From contig JAJKFL010000002.1 in assembly GCA_021186555.1 (NCBI GenBank), positions 28,622,001 to 28,686,000 of the forward strand: a stretch of DNA of 64,000 nt, written 5' to 3'. The notes below the pieces were generated by a model. The model saw only the letters and a program-made list of their open reading frames with translations, searched no databases and was not told the origin of the DNA. The translations under genes were made by a program, and so were the position numbers. The stretch is from Reticulitermes speratus (taxonomy: Eukaryota > Arthropoda > Insecta > Blattodea > Rhinotermitidae). Numbering within the stretch: the stretch's first letter is position 1; each line of letters starts with the position of its first letter. Shown here piece after piece: positions 48,470 to 60,470 of this stretch.

Positions 48470-49730
48470 AAGTGGCTTTCTGGGCTGTCAAAGTAAAAGA
48501 AAAGTGCGTTGCCTCCCTTTATACCCCCTGTCACGGGTGTCACTTATACATCATTTCAATTTATAATGACAAAACCTTGCAAAGTTTCTACATTTCAGTT
48601 CCCAATTCAATTCCATACATAATTTCTATGACTCATTTTCTTAACGCGCATAACAGAACTATTTAACCAGCTGCGGCTTACAATACCAAAGGAATGCTCC
48701 TGATTGTACATGAATTGCCTCGCTTCACAAAATATGAAAATATTAATTCGATTATTCGTACTTCTCGGTCGCCTACATCCATAGTTAATATTAACAAATG
48801 TTAATACAAAACGCACATGCTTCAGGCAGGAAGAAAATGGCGAAACACGGTGAATGCACTCGTTTCGCTTTTATTTCCCCGAGACTGCGAGGCCGAGTCA
48901 TCTGAGGGCATTGACCGCGCGAAACTGGGTCAACGGACACGGTGCGAGCAACTTAATGATAGTCAGGCTGGTGTATACATGTATGATAACGGTGACGAAA
49001 AATTGGCGCATGCTCTCTTTTTTCTCTTTCTTTCTCCAAGAGGGCATTCACACTAAGTCAGCGAATCTGAATGTCTCCTACATGCCGCATAAACATTACG
49101 ACTTCAACAAGGTTCAATGCTCTTCACTAATGTCTGGCCTCAATCCCCTATAAGATGAAGAGGTCTAAAACGCATATAAACTGAAGAGAAAGCAATTTTG
49201 CAATTACAATTATAGAAAATTAAATCTGAAACGCTCTGACTTTACTTCACTGTCCCAACCCACTGTAACAACTCGAGCAGAAAAAGTATCGATCTATTTA
49301 GAATAAGAACGCCGTGCTAGTGCGACAACTTCTCCGACGGCTCTGTAAGGCGGGCAAAACGATCCCTCAGGCGTTACCCACAAACAATTAAGCCCTACAT
49401 TTGAACTGTTTCAATTCTACACAATAACTTCGTGATCAACACTTACTGGCTCACAAATATCTGTACTCACTACTTACACAGGCAGGACATGATGTAATAT
49501 ACTGCGTCATATTTGAAAGTTTCACACAGCCATTAGCAAGATAATTAAATGTAAGTGATATATGAAAGTAACAAGTGAACTGGAAGCCAAATGAAATTTG
49601 AATGCTTGGGAGACATAAAAATGAACAGTAGACTTCCTGATCTTAAAGTGCAGAAAACATTCAGTACATGCACGTGAAAAATTCATCTTTTTGCAAAAGG
49701 GGTCCAGGGATCGAAACAAGATATGCCACG
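48470..49730. other. Unassigned sequence
   Basis: Two plus-strand frames overlap at 48817-49153 without domains. No element ends were recognised. Confidence 0.45.
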
Positions 49731-49735
49731 AAAAG

Positions 49736-49840
49736 GCATTCTTAACCTCAGCACCAGATTTATGACCATGCTCACGCCGAGACTACTTTGACCATGGCGA
49801 AAAAGCACACGGTACCCAATGATAAGGTTGACAGGGTAAC
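49736..49840 (-). mobile_element. SINE family B fragment
   Basis: GGCATTCTTAACCTCAGCACC, CACGCCGAGACTACTTTGACC and CACGGTACCCAATG follow the inverted family B tail. The head is missing. Confidence 0.45.
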
Positions 49841-50008
49841 TGATATTAAGTTCATACCAATAGTTTAATGACTTACTAACAGTAACCGTATCACGTACTG
49901 TCAGTGTTTTGATAGGATGGTTGAGCCTTCGTACAGATCTTAAAATTTCAACGCTATTATTAGGAATTAAAAAATTAAGTGCTTACTACGTAAATGTCAT
50001 ATCGCATT

Positions 50009-50148
50009 AACCCAGGGTAAAGCGGCCGGGGCATGGCGTTGACCAACTACCTCCACCTATGGCAGAGGTTAAAGAAAGAGTACAGCTATACCTCTACTCC
50101 CCCTCTGGACCCTCTGATCTATTCCGGGTGAACTTTACCTTCACTTTA
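50009..50148 (+). mobile_element. SINE family B, 5'-truncated
   Basis: The insert begins in the body at CCAGGGTAAAGCGGCCGGGG and runs to the tail CGGGTGAACTTT. The flanks share CGCATT (50003-50008 and 50149-50154), a possible short target-site duplication. Confidence 0.8.
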
Positions 50149-50384
50149 CGCATTTTTAAAACTCTACCCTTCACTGTCTGTCCCCAGACTATATTTCAAC
50201 ACGTTAGCTTGATTTCAATAACCGAGCTTTATTAACAACTTTGTTCATTTAACTTATGCATGACAGTACAGGCTCTCTCCACAAGCGGGATTTGTGGTTC
50301 TCACAAGGTGCTGATGAAGATTCAAGTCTCCTGGAACATGACATCGTGATTACTATCCTTGGGCTGCTAGATCCAAAGATGTGG

Positions 50385-50440
50385 GCAGCAAGCTCTTCCC
50401 AAACGTCAGTAACTAAACCAGTCGCCAGGACATCATGTTC
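50385..50440 (+). repeat. Short relic of the CCGAAACGT-type element
   Basis: GATGTGGGCAGCAAGCTC and CCCAAACGTCAGTAACTAA parallel 16630-16800. It is very short. Confidence 0.35.
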
Positions 50441-50924
50441 CATAATATTTGAATATTCGATATTACTATTCCTTGCTCCGAAAATGAGAAGGTGGGTAAT
50501 TACTGCCTTTCTAAACGTTGTTAATGAGCAGGGAACTGATCCTAATTCTACATATCTCACGATGGTGGTGAATAGTTTACTCATCAGCCGAAGAAATTCC
50601 CTGTTACGAACCACCAAAAATCATCAAAGTCGCCACAAATGTTCTTCATCGTATTAAATATTGAGGAAGTTCTTACTAAGCATTTCCATGAGGTCCGTTG
50701 TAACGTTGTCTTCCCATCTTTTCCTTGGTCACCCAAGTGTTAACTTCCATTAGCTTTTTAGACCAAACTTTTATGTACATCTTAGTTTTTAATGCACGCA
50801 ACATGTTCCGCCCATCTGAACCTCCTCTACTTAATTTTTCTGAGAATAAAATCTGATGTTCGCACTGCCAGCCAGTAATACATGCCCGTGCATTCATAAA
50901 ATCTTTGAACATTCCCAAAATGTT

Positions 50925-51075
50925 TCGGTCTTTTTCGGTCATCGTCAGGGAGGTATTCGACAAATATGATGGCCGAAAAAGGCCAAACATGTAGGAGGCT
51001 TTCTGTATGATTGTATGTATATTTTTGTATCGAACTATTGTGCAGTTTTTGGAATAAAAATTGTACAATCGTCTT
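50925..51075 (+). repeat. Element with ATGTTTCGG...TCATCGTCAGGG core and hairpin
   Basis: AAAATGTTTCGGTCTTTTTCGG and GGTCATCGTCAGGGAGG are followed by GATGGCCGAAAAAGGCC and CAAACATGTAGGAGGC, giving an inverted arrangement of the same core. Coordinates are approximate. Confidence 0.55.
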
Positions 51076-51199
51076 ACTGCACCGAACATGGATACTATTA
51101 AATCCCATAAATTAATCTTTCAAACGCCCCGATTAATATGTCATGTTTGCACAACATAGACTTATATTTGCCCCGACTGTCGGAAATATCAACGTACTC

Positions 51200-51420
51200 T
51201 GTCGAAATGACGGAAGAGCATTCGGTGTAAGTGGTTGTAGCGGGGCTGCTGTATCACGTCTGCGCTGCGCAGAGCAGCGCAGGGAAGTACCGTTAGAGCT
51301 GACTGACAGAGTCGGCAGTCAAGTGGCGACTACCGGATTCCTTCAGCGCAAACGTCACATCCGCCAGGCAAGAGGGAAAATGGCGGCAATCAGCGAGTGA
51401 GAGAGGTCGTTCACCCAGCC
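51200..51420 (-). promoter_or_regulatory. GC-rich promoter-like patch
   Basis: The region contains many CpG and a CTGCGCTGCGCAGAGCAGCG palindrome-like stretch, in otherwise AT-rich sequence. On the minus strand an initiator-like TCAGTCAG occurs in CTCTGTCAGTCAGCTC, and an AAAATGGCGGC (YY1-type) site lies at 51377-51387 on the plus strand. An alternative promoter of the E75 locus is one reading; the transcript direction is not shown by the sequence. Confidence 0.3.
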
Positions 51421-51797
51421 AGCGTTCCCTCGGTCACCTAGACTACCTGCTGCCCACACACTGCAGCACGATAACCGATATTATTAGGAACACATGCAAC
51501 AAAGGAGGGAAAATAGTTCATTGCTCCCAGTCTCCACTACAAATTCCATTCATCCATCATAGGTATAGTCTTATGCGTGGCTGCGAGCTACAGAAATGAA
51601 TGCTCTTTGGGTAAGAACCCACTTTCTGATAAAGTAAACAAAAGCGACATCTTCTCAGCAAATAACCAACTAGGCACATTAGCGCCATCAAACTTCCTCG
51701 TAAACGCCTACACCAGAATTTCTCAAACGGGGTCTGCGAGCTGAGTAGATTCTGCTCAGTACAACTTTTTCCTTTATGACCTTTCCAATTACGTAAA

Positions 51798-52080
51798 AGT
51801 AAAGTAAAGTTCAACCTATAACCTGCCACGAAGGCCCAGAGGGGGAGTAGGGGCATAGCTCTACTCTTTCTTTAACCTGAGCGCTAGATGGGGTTGGGTG
51901 GTTAATGCCACGCCCCGGCCGCTTTAACCCCCGAGAATGATCCGGTACCCATTGTATAGGAGGCTGGGTGGGCCCCAGGGCTGCTCTGGAAGGGTGTGGA
52001 AAATCTCGCATCCACTGGGATTCGATCCCCGGACCGTCCAGCCCGTAGCGAGTCGCCATTCCGAGTACAATATCCCGGCT
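51798..52080 (-). mobile_element. tRNA-derived SINE, family B, full length
   Basis: Inverted family B from the tail (AAAGTTCAACCTATAACCTG) through CGCCCCGGCCGCTTTAACCC to the tRNA-like head (GGGATTCGATCCCCGGACCG, then CGAGTCGCCATTCCGAGTAC). Near-matching flanks (CCAATTAC and CTAATTAC) may be the target-site duplication. Confidence 0.9.
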
Positions 52081-52834
52081 TAGTCTTCCTAATTACTGCT
52101 AGGAAATTTGTTTTGGAAATAAAGTTTTACATTTACTTAATGAAGGATTTTTACAGGTTAAGCATATTTCAAACTGGTAAATATTTCAAATTTAAATGTA
52201 GCCGCATGTTGTGCCTAGGGGGCCCGCAATTTGAGTATTTTGGACAGGAGGTTCGCAGAACTGGTGTGTCCTAAGGGGTCCGCGATACCAGAAAGTGTGC
52301 AAAAACTGGACTACAATGTACATTATAATTATACGTTGAAAACTCAGCACCCGAAATTAGCTGACAAACGATATTAATCCATCGTTCGAATTTCAGGATG
52401 CATCAGGCACTGTGGTACTTCAAACGCTTATCTGGATACCTGGGCGATCAATAATTGCGATTACATTGGTGACCAATTTATGATAACAATTAGGTTGTTC
52501 ACACCACCAGTAATTTTAACGGAGGAATTAGAACGGAAAATATCTTCAACGTAACTTGAAGATTACGTGTGTTTTCTGCTTCACGCTGATGGACTGCCAT
52601 ACCAGCACCCTCCACATAAACAGCTCTGAGATTATAATATCACTCAACTCATACATGTACTGCTTCTTCATACAAAAGAACTACAAAGAACCCCGGGCCA
52701 GTATTGAACCTTGGTATATTCAGACACGCAAAATCAAAGCAACTGTATAGATGATAATCAGATTGAGCAAGAAAAATTCGAAGAGCAGAGTCTTCATTGA
52801 GAAGCTTAAAGTAGTTCAATTAATCAATAAATTC
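52081..52834. other. Unassigned sequence
   Basis: No gene or element recognised. Confidence 0.45.
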
Positions 52835-52837
52835 GTC

Positions 52838-52908
52838 CACTTTTAAGAAATTTGAAGATTCATTATTGTGTTCACAAGACCCAACGGACCCAATGCCGGA
52901 ACACATGA
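52838..52908 (+). repeat. 71-bp donor copy of a duplicated patch
   Basis: CACTTTTAAGAAATTTGAAG ... GCCGGAACACATGA is repeated with three differences at 53411-53481. See the finding on the patch insertion. Confidence 0.9.
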
Positions 52909-53204
52909 CTCTCATCCATATTGTCTCAGTCTACTTACGTAACTTCCCCTTACATACACAGGTGTCCGTAATTGGTTTATCCGATTTCCATATTTCATTG
53001 GCTTTGTTTAAAATACAAACCATGTGAAACGTCAACTCAAAAAGTTTTGAATGTGGCGCGATATTGGGAGCCAGGTGTGCAGTCTGCCTGCTAGGCGTAG
53101 TTACATCCTTCATTGCGGTAAAAAGATGCCCGCTCCGGAAAGATCGTTCTGAGTGTTAGCTTTGGATGGATTTATTTTTGTGGGGCTCTGGGAAGGACAA
53201 CCCA

Positions 53205-53222
53205 CCCCCCCCCCCCCCCCCC
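53205..53222. repeat. Poly-C tract of 18 nt
   Basis: A homopolymer C run. Other long G/C runs are at 11585-11598, 12888-12903, 14780-14793 and 29495-29511. Confidence 0.95.
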
Positions 53223-53379
53223 GCTGCCGACGATACTACACGAGCTCACGACACGAATCAGAGAAGTCTGTCCAAAAATGCATAACGAAATTCTCCGTAA
53301 TATGCGGCAGAATGCTGAATATCGCTTTGATGTTGCTCGAGCCACTCGCCACGCCCACACTGAACTACACTAATGACTG

Positions 53380-53512
53380 ATTAATGTCAATAAAACTCTT
53401 TTAATTGGTCCACTTTTATGAAATTTGAAGATTCATTATTGTGTTCACAAGCCCCAACGGACCCAACGCCGGAACACATGAATTAATGTCAATAAAACTC
53501 TTTTAATTGGTC
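53380..53512 (+). repeat. 31-bp direct repeats around a copied 71-bp patch
   Basis: Two identical 31-bp copies (ATTAATGTCAATAAAACTC ... GGTC) at 53380-53410 and 53482-53512 bracket a 71-bp patch that matches 52838-52908. Confidence 0.92.
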
Positions 53513-53519
53513 TTCCACT

Positions 53520-54470
53520 TGGTATGTGTTTTTAAAGTACAACTGGAATTAGTTCCGTGTAATCAAACATCAAAATCGGAAACCCTACTTACGGACATGC
53601 AGAATATTATCTCCCACCTACGCTTTGTTCCATTCAGGTAAGAAATGCTTAATCTAAGAATCTCTCTAGATAGAATATGGAACAGAAAGTGCAGTTCCCA
53701 ACATCGGTACATGTCCAAGCGTTTCTGCATCCAACTGCTATCTACTTCAAACCCGTTCACAACTGAACTTTAGTGACTTAACCGCTATGCTTTAAACATA
53801 TTTTGCATAACCAGTGACTGCAGCTTATCTAAACTCAATCATATGTTTCCAGCCTTAACAATGGAACTGGTTATCCAGTCAAGCAGCTTTCAGCATTCAC
53901 ATCTGGGTCAGGTCGTTCTAATGGCGCGCGAATCAGTGTGACGTCAGCAAACGAACTACCGAGTTTCCTAAGCTAGCGACCCCGTTCCTCATTACTAATA
54001 TATTCCAATTGTATTCTTATCGGTTTCACTTCCGCAATGCCGGTTTTTGGAAGCTGGATGTACAAATTATACTTATAAAGAACGAACTGGCATTTAAATC
54101 GAGATATCTAGAATTTGACCTCATTATATTAATGCATTCAGTTTTAATGTTAATCCTTCCTGTACATAATTGTAACCCTTATTATACATAGTTTTTCATG
54201 TGCTTCAAAACAACGTGCTCAAGAAAATATTTGGACCTATGAAGGATGAGGCCAATAATTTATGACAAAGAAGAAACCTTCTATTATTACGATAGTGAAT
54301 TCTAGGAAAGTACCTGAGGACCTGACATGTGGCTATGCTGGAGAATATGAAGAATGCCCTCAGACGTTTGGTCGGAAAACCTCATATGACCCGGACACTT
54401 GGAGAGGAAAGGGAAAATGTTTTTTTTTTTTTTGCATTTGATCGAAACAATTGCACATGTAACCATAAAC
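53520..54470. other. Unassigned sequence
   Basis: No gene recognised. A CRE-like TGACGTCA lies at 53939-53946. Confidence 0.4.
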
Positions 54471-54474
54471 ATTT

Positions 54475-54600
54475 GTTATTCTGTGATGCTTCTCCTACAT
54501 TTTTCGGCCCCTATATGCTATCCTCAGGGCGGTCATTTACAAGGGAATACATTTATAAAAAATGCTGTCAAAGATTTGTATATATGGAGTTAAAATACAA
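54475..54600 (+). repeat. Element with CTACATTTTTCGG...TCCTCAGGG core
   Basis: TCTCCTACATTTTTCGGCCCC and TATCCTCAGGGCGGTC resemble the core at 42880. It is diverged. Confidence 0.4.
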
Positions 54601-55839
54601 AGTTATCAATTAAATACAGCTAAAAATATATAAAATATAGATTAATTACAGATATTTTACATTTCTTGACAATTGTACGTTCAGTTGCAGACAACCATGT
54701 ATGTAACTAGTGTCAAATTCATTCTAAGGGAGTAATATCCCGAATATGTTTAATTAAGAATTAAAATTCTTTTTGAGTTTTATAAACACGATAGTTGCAC
54801 TGCAACAGTTTAACTGTAAACAATTAGTAGACCTAACATTCCCGCGTTGTCTGTTGATGTTTATACCACAGAGCACTGAGTACTGCGTCTGTCTGTGCCA
54901 GTAAGCGGTGTTGTAACCTTTGCTTACACGCAACACGAGTTGAAGGCCATATAATAGTTCATAGACGGGGTTTTGTTCGCAAGAACAGTATGTGAACAAC
55001 AACCTATCGTTACCGAACGCGTTAGCACAATGACAAAGCGTGAGATTCACATTCGGAAGTCAGCCGTTTGGAATCCCAGCCGAAATGATTTATTTACGGT
55101 CATGGGTTCCCTCGGTCTCACAGACAGCTGAAATATTGGGATGAATTTAACAGTCCGCAGATATTTCATACAGTATTTTTACTCATGAGGATCGTAGCGA
55201 AAGTTTCGGTTTTATGCTACATATACTCAGTAATTGGTAAGCAATATAAAATACTATAAATCTTGATAATGTACCTTATACCGTCAAAACGCACATGTAG
55301 TAACACAATCTGAAGACTCAGCACCACTAATGTCAAATCCCGCCACTGGACACGATCAGCTACCAGATATGATCGATATTTTAGAGTAATTTAAGTGTCC
55401 CTGGCTAAAAGAAATATCCGTACCTTCCGCAGACTGGTGCATCCGTCAGGAAGAGCCAGTCTCTATCACTGGACCCAGCACACCATTGTAGGTTCACTCT
55501 ACACTATTTCCACCTGAAGACGGAGATAGATTCAGTCTCCTAAAAGTTTTCGTTACTTGTGGTCTGAGATGATGGAAAATTTCACAAATATCAGCTATAC
55601 CTCTCAGAACACAATCATCAGGATCTGTTAAAGATAACTATGTATTTTCAAAATTCCGCCTAATTATGTGAAATTTGCAAAAATTTCATATAACATTTTA
55701 CGATGAAAGAAAGTTTTATCCTAAACCAAATCCCAAAATTGGAAAAGCATTGTTCGTTCGTTGTCCGTGATTATTTATTGGTTATGCTTGACTATTTATT
55801 CGTTGGGTTCAATGAACCGTAGATGCCGAGAGGAGTAGA
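54601..55839. other. Unassigned sequence
   Basis: No gene. 55020-55080 has a tRNA-like look (TTTGGAATCCCAGCC as a weak B box), and 55515-55555 has CCTGAAGACGG...AAAAGTTTTCG, a relic of the same hairpin core. Confidence 0.35.
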
Positions 55840-55990
55840 ATATTTGGAACCTAAGGGTGTAATAAAAAATACAAAATTCAAAACATTACGTTATGGGAAG
55901 AGGCTGCTGTTACGTTCACTGGCTTTGACGGGGTCAAAATTGGGTCCAGTGGCGAAATGTTGTTATCACAGTAATGAAACGCCCCGAAAT
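55840..55990 (+). mobile_element. LINE 3' end relic
   Basis: GGAACCTAAGGGTGTAATAA, GGGTCCAGTGGCGAAATG and CACAGTAATGAAACGCCCCG loosely follow the LINE ending at 60471-61047. It is very decayed. Confidence 0.35.
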
Positions 55991-57105
55991 TGTACGTAAT
56001 AAATATCTGCGTATGCAGCGACTGCAAAGTAACAGAAATCTGGGGAAACTAACCACTTTCGCACATGAGGAAGGAACAAATGAGCATCCAAAGATACTAC
56101 TCAAATAAATGGGCGGAATACATGAAAAAAAAATGCATCCAAAATGTATAAAATTTTACATAACAACTGACACGACAGAAGAAGATCAACTTAATGAATT
56201 CCCTTAATAACAACTGAAAACAAGACCAAAGGCACGTCCCTATATTTCGAGACACTAACAACATATTTGTGAGCGCCTGCATTTCTGATGACACGCTGAT
56301 AATTATCCAGCCGATTATGTGAAAAAGACTATCATGATTTAGTAACAAAAGTAACAACCTTCTCGCCTGCTGTGACTTTTGGGATTTCGTATTGTTACTA
56401 ATAGAGTTTTCAACTTTCTTCAGCTCATGATACAAAGTCAAATATAATAAAAGCAACCCATTTTCATAATCTTATCTAGAGCTAACCTAACATGAAAGTG
56501 CTTATCTTTGGGTTCAGTGTATCAAAATATACGAAATCGTACTGAAAATGGTTGACTTCATTTCTTCATTCAAATCTTCTAAAATACAAATCATTACATT
56601 ATAACGAAATTTTATACTAAACTTGTACAAACACAAAAACTTGTACAAACACAAAACACACGCTTAGTATGTTGTTACTGAAAGGCAATAGCACTTTTGA
56701 ATTTTCCAAAAGCTTTGTTCGCTACTTGTATCTCGATGTTTAATGATTTCTGATGCAAATCTTTTGGCGGGAAAATTAAAATTTTCCTTAACAAATGTAT
56801 GCCTAATCTCACTGATTAAATAGTGCAGATGTGTTACGTTATTTTTATTTCCTTAAGTATTCATCATGCAGACACAAATTTGAAAATAAATTTGTAGTAC
56901 TTAAAGTCCATACATATGGGCTGTTCTACGTTCAAGTACAATTCCATCGTTAAGATAAGTAATTTCCGAGAAGACTGATGAAGTTCGATTTGATTTACGT
57001 TTAAAGTAGGGTTACATTGGACCGACACGGACCGCAATTAAATTAGTCACAATAATTTTAATGTATAACCGAATGTGTAATTTCATTGGAATTCCGGTAA
57101 AGAAA
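55991..57105. other. Unassigned AT-rich sequence
   Basis: A 20-bp tandem duplication (CTTGTACAAACACAAAA) lies near 56623-56660. The minus-strand frame 56097-56456 has no domain. Confidence 0.45.
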
Positions 57106-57109
57106 ACAA

Positions 57110-57560
57110 ACGAATACATAAACAAGATAGGCAATGTACGTATAAACGTAACACGGAGGCGCGTTCGAGTAACCATTGTTGCCGTGCAAAAGCAATAAGT
57201 ACTACATATTCCGAGTGTGTGTCTGTAGCCTTAGTTATATAGCATGCAATAAACATGCGCTGTATTATATTGTCATCTGTGGCATGTCTGGCTCTACCAT
57301 ATTTTTCCACATTATCTCATAAACGGCACGATTTTCTGAAAAAGTTATTGAACATAAAACGCGTGTATTAATTTTCTCTACAGATTTTGTCAAAAAAACT
57401 CATTCTAAGAAGAAATTAGTAAGATATTATCATAAATGTACATAAGTCTTCATGTAAACTACCCGTTATTCCTGTCAGATTTTAATAAAACTTGAATTTT
57501 CTCGACAGATTTTCGAAAAATTCTCAAATATCATGCCAGTGAAAATGATTAGAAATCAGC
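57110..57560 (-). repeat. Dispersed repeat, copy 2 of an inverted pair
   Basis: This is the reverse complement partner of 38790-39230. Blocks occur in inverse order: GTAACCATTGTTGCCGTGC, ATTCCGAGTGTGTGTC, ATTATCTCATAAACGGCACG and ATGTACATAAGTCTTCATG. No ORF or known family. Confidence 0.8.
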
Positions 57561-57689
57561 TATGAATTTTGTTTAGGGCCCTCACTAGGGGGTACAATTT
57601 ACTCATAATTATTATAAGGTGACAATGATCCCACAGAAATACCAAGACATGTAAGGATACTTAAAATTCCAAAGACGAATATATCTATC

Positions 57690-57960
57690 TCCATGGAGCA
57701 GAGTACTTCTTGAGAACGTGTTTCTCACCTACTCGAATTCCGCGCATTATATGGAACCAGAAATTCCATTATCGTATTTCCAAAAGCCTGCATATCCTAT
57801 TTATAAGGTTCATTCTAATATTATCCTGCCATCTACGCCTAGGTCTACAAACTGGACTTTTTCTTTCAGGCTGCCCCCAACCCCTTCAAGAATCTTCTCA
57901 CCATACGTGTTACATGCCCCGCCCATCTCGTCTTCCTTGATTTGATCATCCGAATAAAGG
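57690..57960 (-). mobile_element. Decayed LINE fragment (minus)
   Basis: CTCCATGGAGCAGAGTACTTC at the left is the reverse complement of the LINE 3' end. The region ends with CATGCCCCGCCCATC, the reverse complement of the GGGCGGGGCATG core seen in other copies. The frame is broken. Confidence 0.6.
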
Positions 57961-58766
57961 CGAATATAATGTAAACAATAATATGCTGGCGTACTTGTGT
58001 ACTTAATGCAACAGGATGCCAGAACTTAATAAGTGGAAGTGGTACACACTGGACCGTGACGTTCCTTCACCTATGGTAAGTACGGATTCGGGATATAATG
58101 CTTTGGACTTTACCGCAGATAGACAAAACAGTGTTTATAAAAGCCTAATTGCTGACAGTGTGAGGGGCCCCTCACAGGGGGCCTTGGTTAAGATGAAATG
58201 CATTTCTTGTTTTCGAGAGGTATCCGAGTGGACTCTTATCCACGGTAATGGCTGGCTGTCTTGAGATCTGTCCTCAGCCTCCGGAAACAACGACGGGACT
58301 TCGCCTTGCGACAAGGCAACGATTGATACTTCTCAATTTATATCATCCTCACATTACACCCGGCAGGTAATACAGCGTCGTTAAATAACCAGTAATTACT
58401 AGTTATCTAACAAACTAGTGACTGCGTTTATTTCCCGATTTCTATTTCATTTTTACGTACCGTAGTAGTGGTATGAGTAAGAGGTACGTTACTCAACTTC
58501 CTAGAAATTTGGGTGACGTAACGTGATAAATATCTCATTACTCAGCGGTCATGAGGCTTATTCGTTGTTCGTCTGTTACATTATGTGCAGAAAGAGATGT
58601 GTTTTGGTGTATGAATTCCAGGGTTGCTTAACCTGCGTAAGATATTGTCAGCAAATGGCACAGCACATTCAGCATCTTTTATTCCCATAAGCAACATCGC
58701 GCCTTTGAAGAAAGAACCTTACAGATTAGATAAAGATATACTCGTAAAAAGGCGAAATTGTCCCTG
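57961..58766. other. Unassigned sequence, perhaps a decayed LINE end
   Basis: GGTAATACAGCGTCGTTAAATAA at about 58366-58388 recurs in similar form at 14750-14766 and 17630-17645, so it may be an old LINE terminus. The small frame 58016-58264 is not supported. Confidence 0.35.
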
Positions 58767-59035
58767 TCCGCGCCATAAAGTCATATAGAGGAAGCAGACG
58801 AGTAGCTCCACTCGTTCTTAACCTCGACACCAGATGGAGCTGAATGGTCAACATCAAGCCCCGGTCGCTTTACGCCCGGGAAAGGACCCCGGTATCCACC
58901 GAATAAGAGGCCGGATGGACCCCAGAGCCGTTCTGTACATTTTGGACAAGACAAAGACCTCGTCCCTGCCGGGATTCGAACCCCAGACCATTCAGTCCAT
59001 ACACTAGCCGCTATATGGACTACGCTATCCCGACT
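58767..59035 (-). mobile_element. SINE family B, diverged subfamily
   Basis: Inverted family B order: CCATAAAGTCATATAGAGG, CCCCGGTCGCTTTACGCCCG, GACCCCAGAGCCGTTCTG and a tRNA-like head (CGGGATTCGAACCCCAGACC, then TATATGGACTACGCTATCCC). The head is well preserved. Confidence 0.8.
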
Positions 59036-59757
59036 CACGTACAAATTATGATGCATTCTTTTTGGGGGGATACTGCCATAAGATATTTTGAAATCACCCG
59101 TCTCATCCAAGTATAACAGTAGACGTACGTGTCAGCCAACGAGCCGATAAGATAATCGAGTCGATCTATTGTTTCACTCTGCACTCCAGGCGGCCCAGTT
59201 CGTAAGAGTGACCTGATGACACAGTTCATCAGTGCCACCTGTCGCCTCATCTCGCTTTATCTTGCGACAAACGCAACGAGAACTGCCGCCACAACAGACT
59301 TCCGCGTTCTCTCGTCTCCCTCTCGCAAGTGGCAGTTTAGATGGTTTCTTGCTTTTGCGTTTGAGATTTCCAACTGCCAGTAAAAGATAGGTAGTGAGGC
59401 AGGCACTGCTTATCAGATTTGATACAGTTAAAGGATGATATATAACAGCGGAAACATTTTGCTTTAAAAATTTAATACGTCGTAGAAATTTGTTAATCTG
59501 TATTGTAAATAAAACATATTTCAAATTTCAATTCATGCCTCACATGCAACCACCTACATTTCCATAACAAAGACTAACTGGTTAGTAATATTTAAAGAAA
59601 CAATCGCAGTTTCTTATGAGTCATATGAAAGATAAATACACTGTGTGGGCAACGATTTTGACTGTTAAAAAAAGCAAGAGGTGTGTATAAAGTAACCACA
59701 CTGCTTTAAGGGGATATTTGCATAAGACAATGACATTTGTTATCACTAAGAGCTGAG

Positions 59758-59905
59758 GTAGAGGTCTCTGCGACGAGCTGGTCCCTCGTCCAGAGGAGTC
59801 CTACCGACTGTGGTGTGTCTCAAAATGTGTGTGATCATGAAACCTCGACGAAACGAGGAGGCCCAGGCCCATATAGGGCTGTCGAGCCATAGGGAAAAGA
59901 AAAGA
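59758..59905 (+). mobile_element. SINE family A, 5'-truncated with TSD
   Basis: The insertion starts in the body at GTAGAGGTCTCTGCGACGAG and ends in a GCCATAGGG plus A/G-rich tail. Direct repeats AAGAGCTGAG (59748-59757 and 59906-59915) flank it perfectly, so the truncation happened on insertion. Confidence 0.92.
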
Positions 59906-59972
59906 AAGAGCTGAGCTTCATTAGAAATCACAATTTTTATATTGGACATCCCGTTGCGTTACATATTACGGT

Positions 59973-60069
59973 GTAGTTTAATAATTACCGTCAACACAAC
60001 TGATTTTATCATATTAATATGCCTATATGATACAAATATCAGTTGTGTTGATGATAATTATTAAACTAC
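59973..60069. repeat. Small fold-back, 32-bp inverted arms
   Basis: The arms 59973-60004 and 60038-60069 are inverted copies with few mismatches (GTAGTTTAATAATTACC... paired to its reverse complement), around a 33-bp AT-rich loop. It may be a MITE. Confidence 0.8.
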
Positions 60070-60470
60070 TCTACACTAAGGGTTCGTTGGATACGCTTTA
60101 GAATGAAACGATACTTACGCTTAGTTTTTTTTTTCATTGGAATGTTGTACTTTGATATAGACCCCGCCATTAAGTTACTTCTAAATTCGGAATTCTTCAT
60201 GAATATATCGATGCCGATAACATCGAATGCTTGTGTAAAGTTGACGTTTTTCAGTGTATCCCTCTGAAGTAGAAGTTAAGGCCTGTTTTGTAGCTCTGTG
60301 TACGACGTCACTGCACACAGTGACTGCTTAGCCTGTATCGGTTGCGTTGGCCACAATTTAAACAGTGTACACTGTGTTACAAATAACCATATAATGCATT
60401 CTACCTTACCACACGCTCCCGTAACCGGACCTCCAGCTTAAAAATTTCCGAACTGTAACTATATTTGTTT

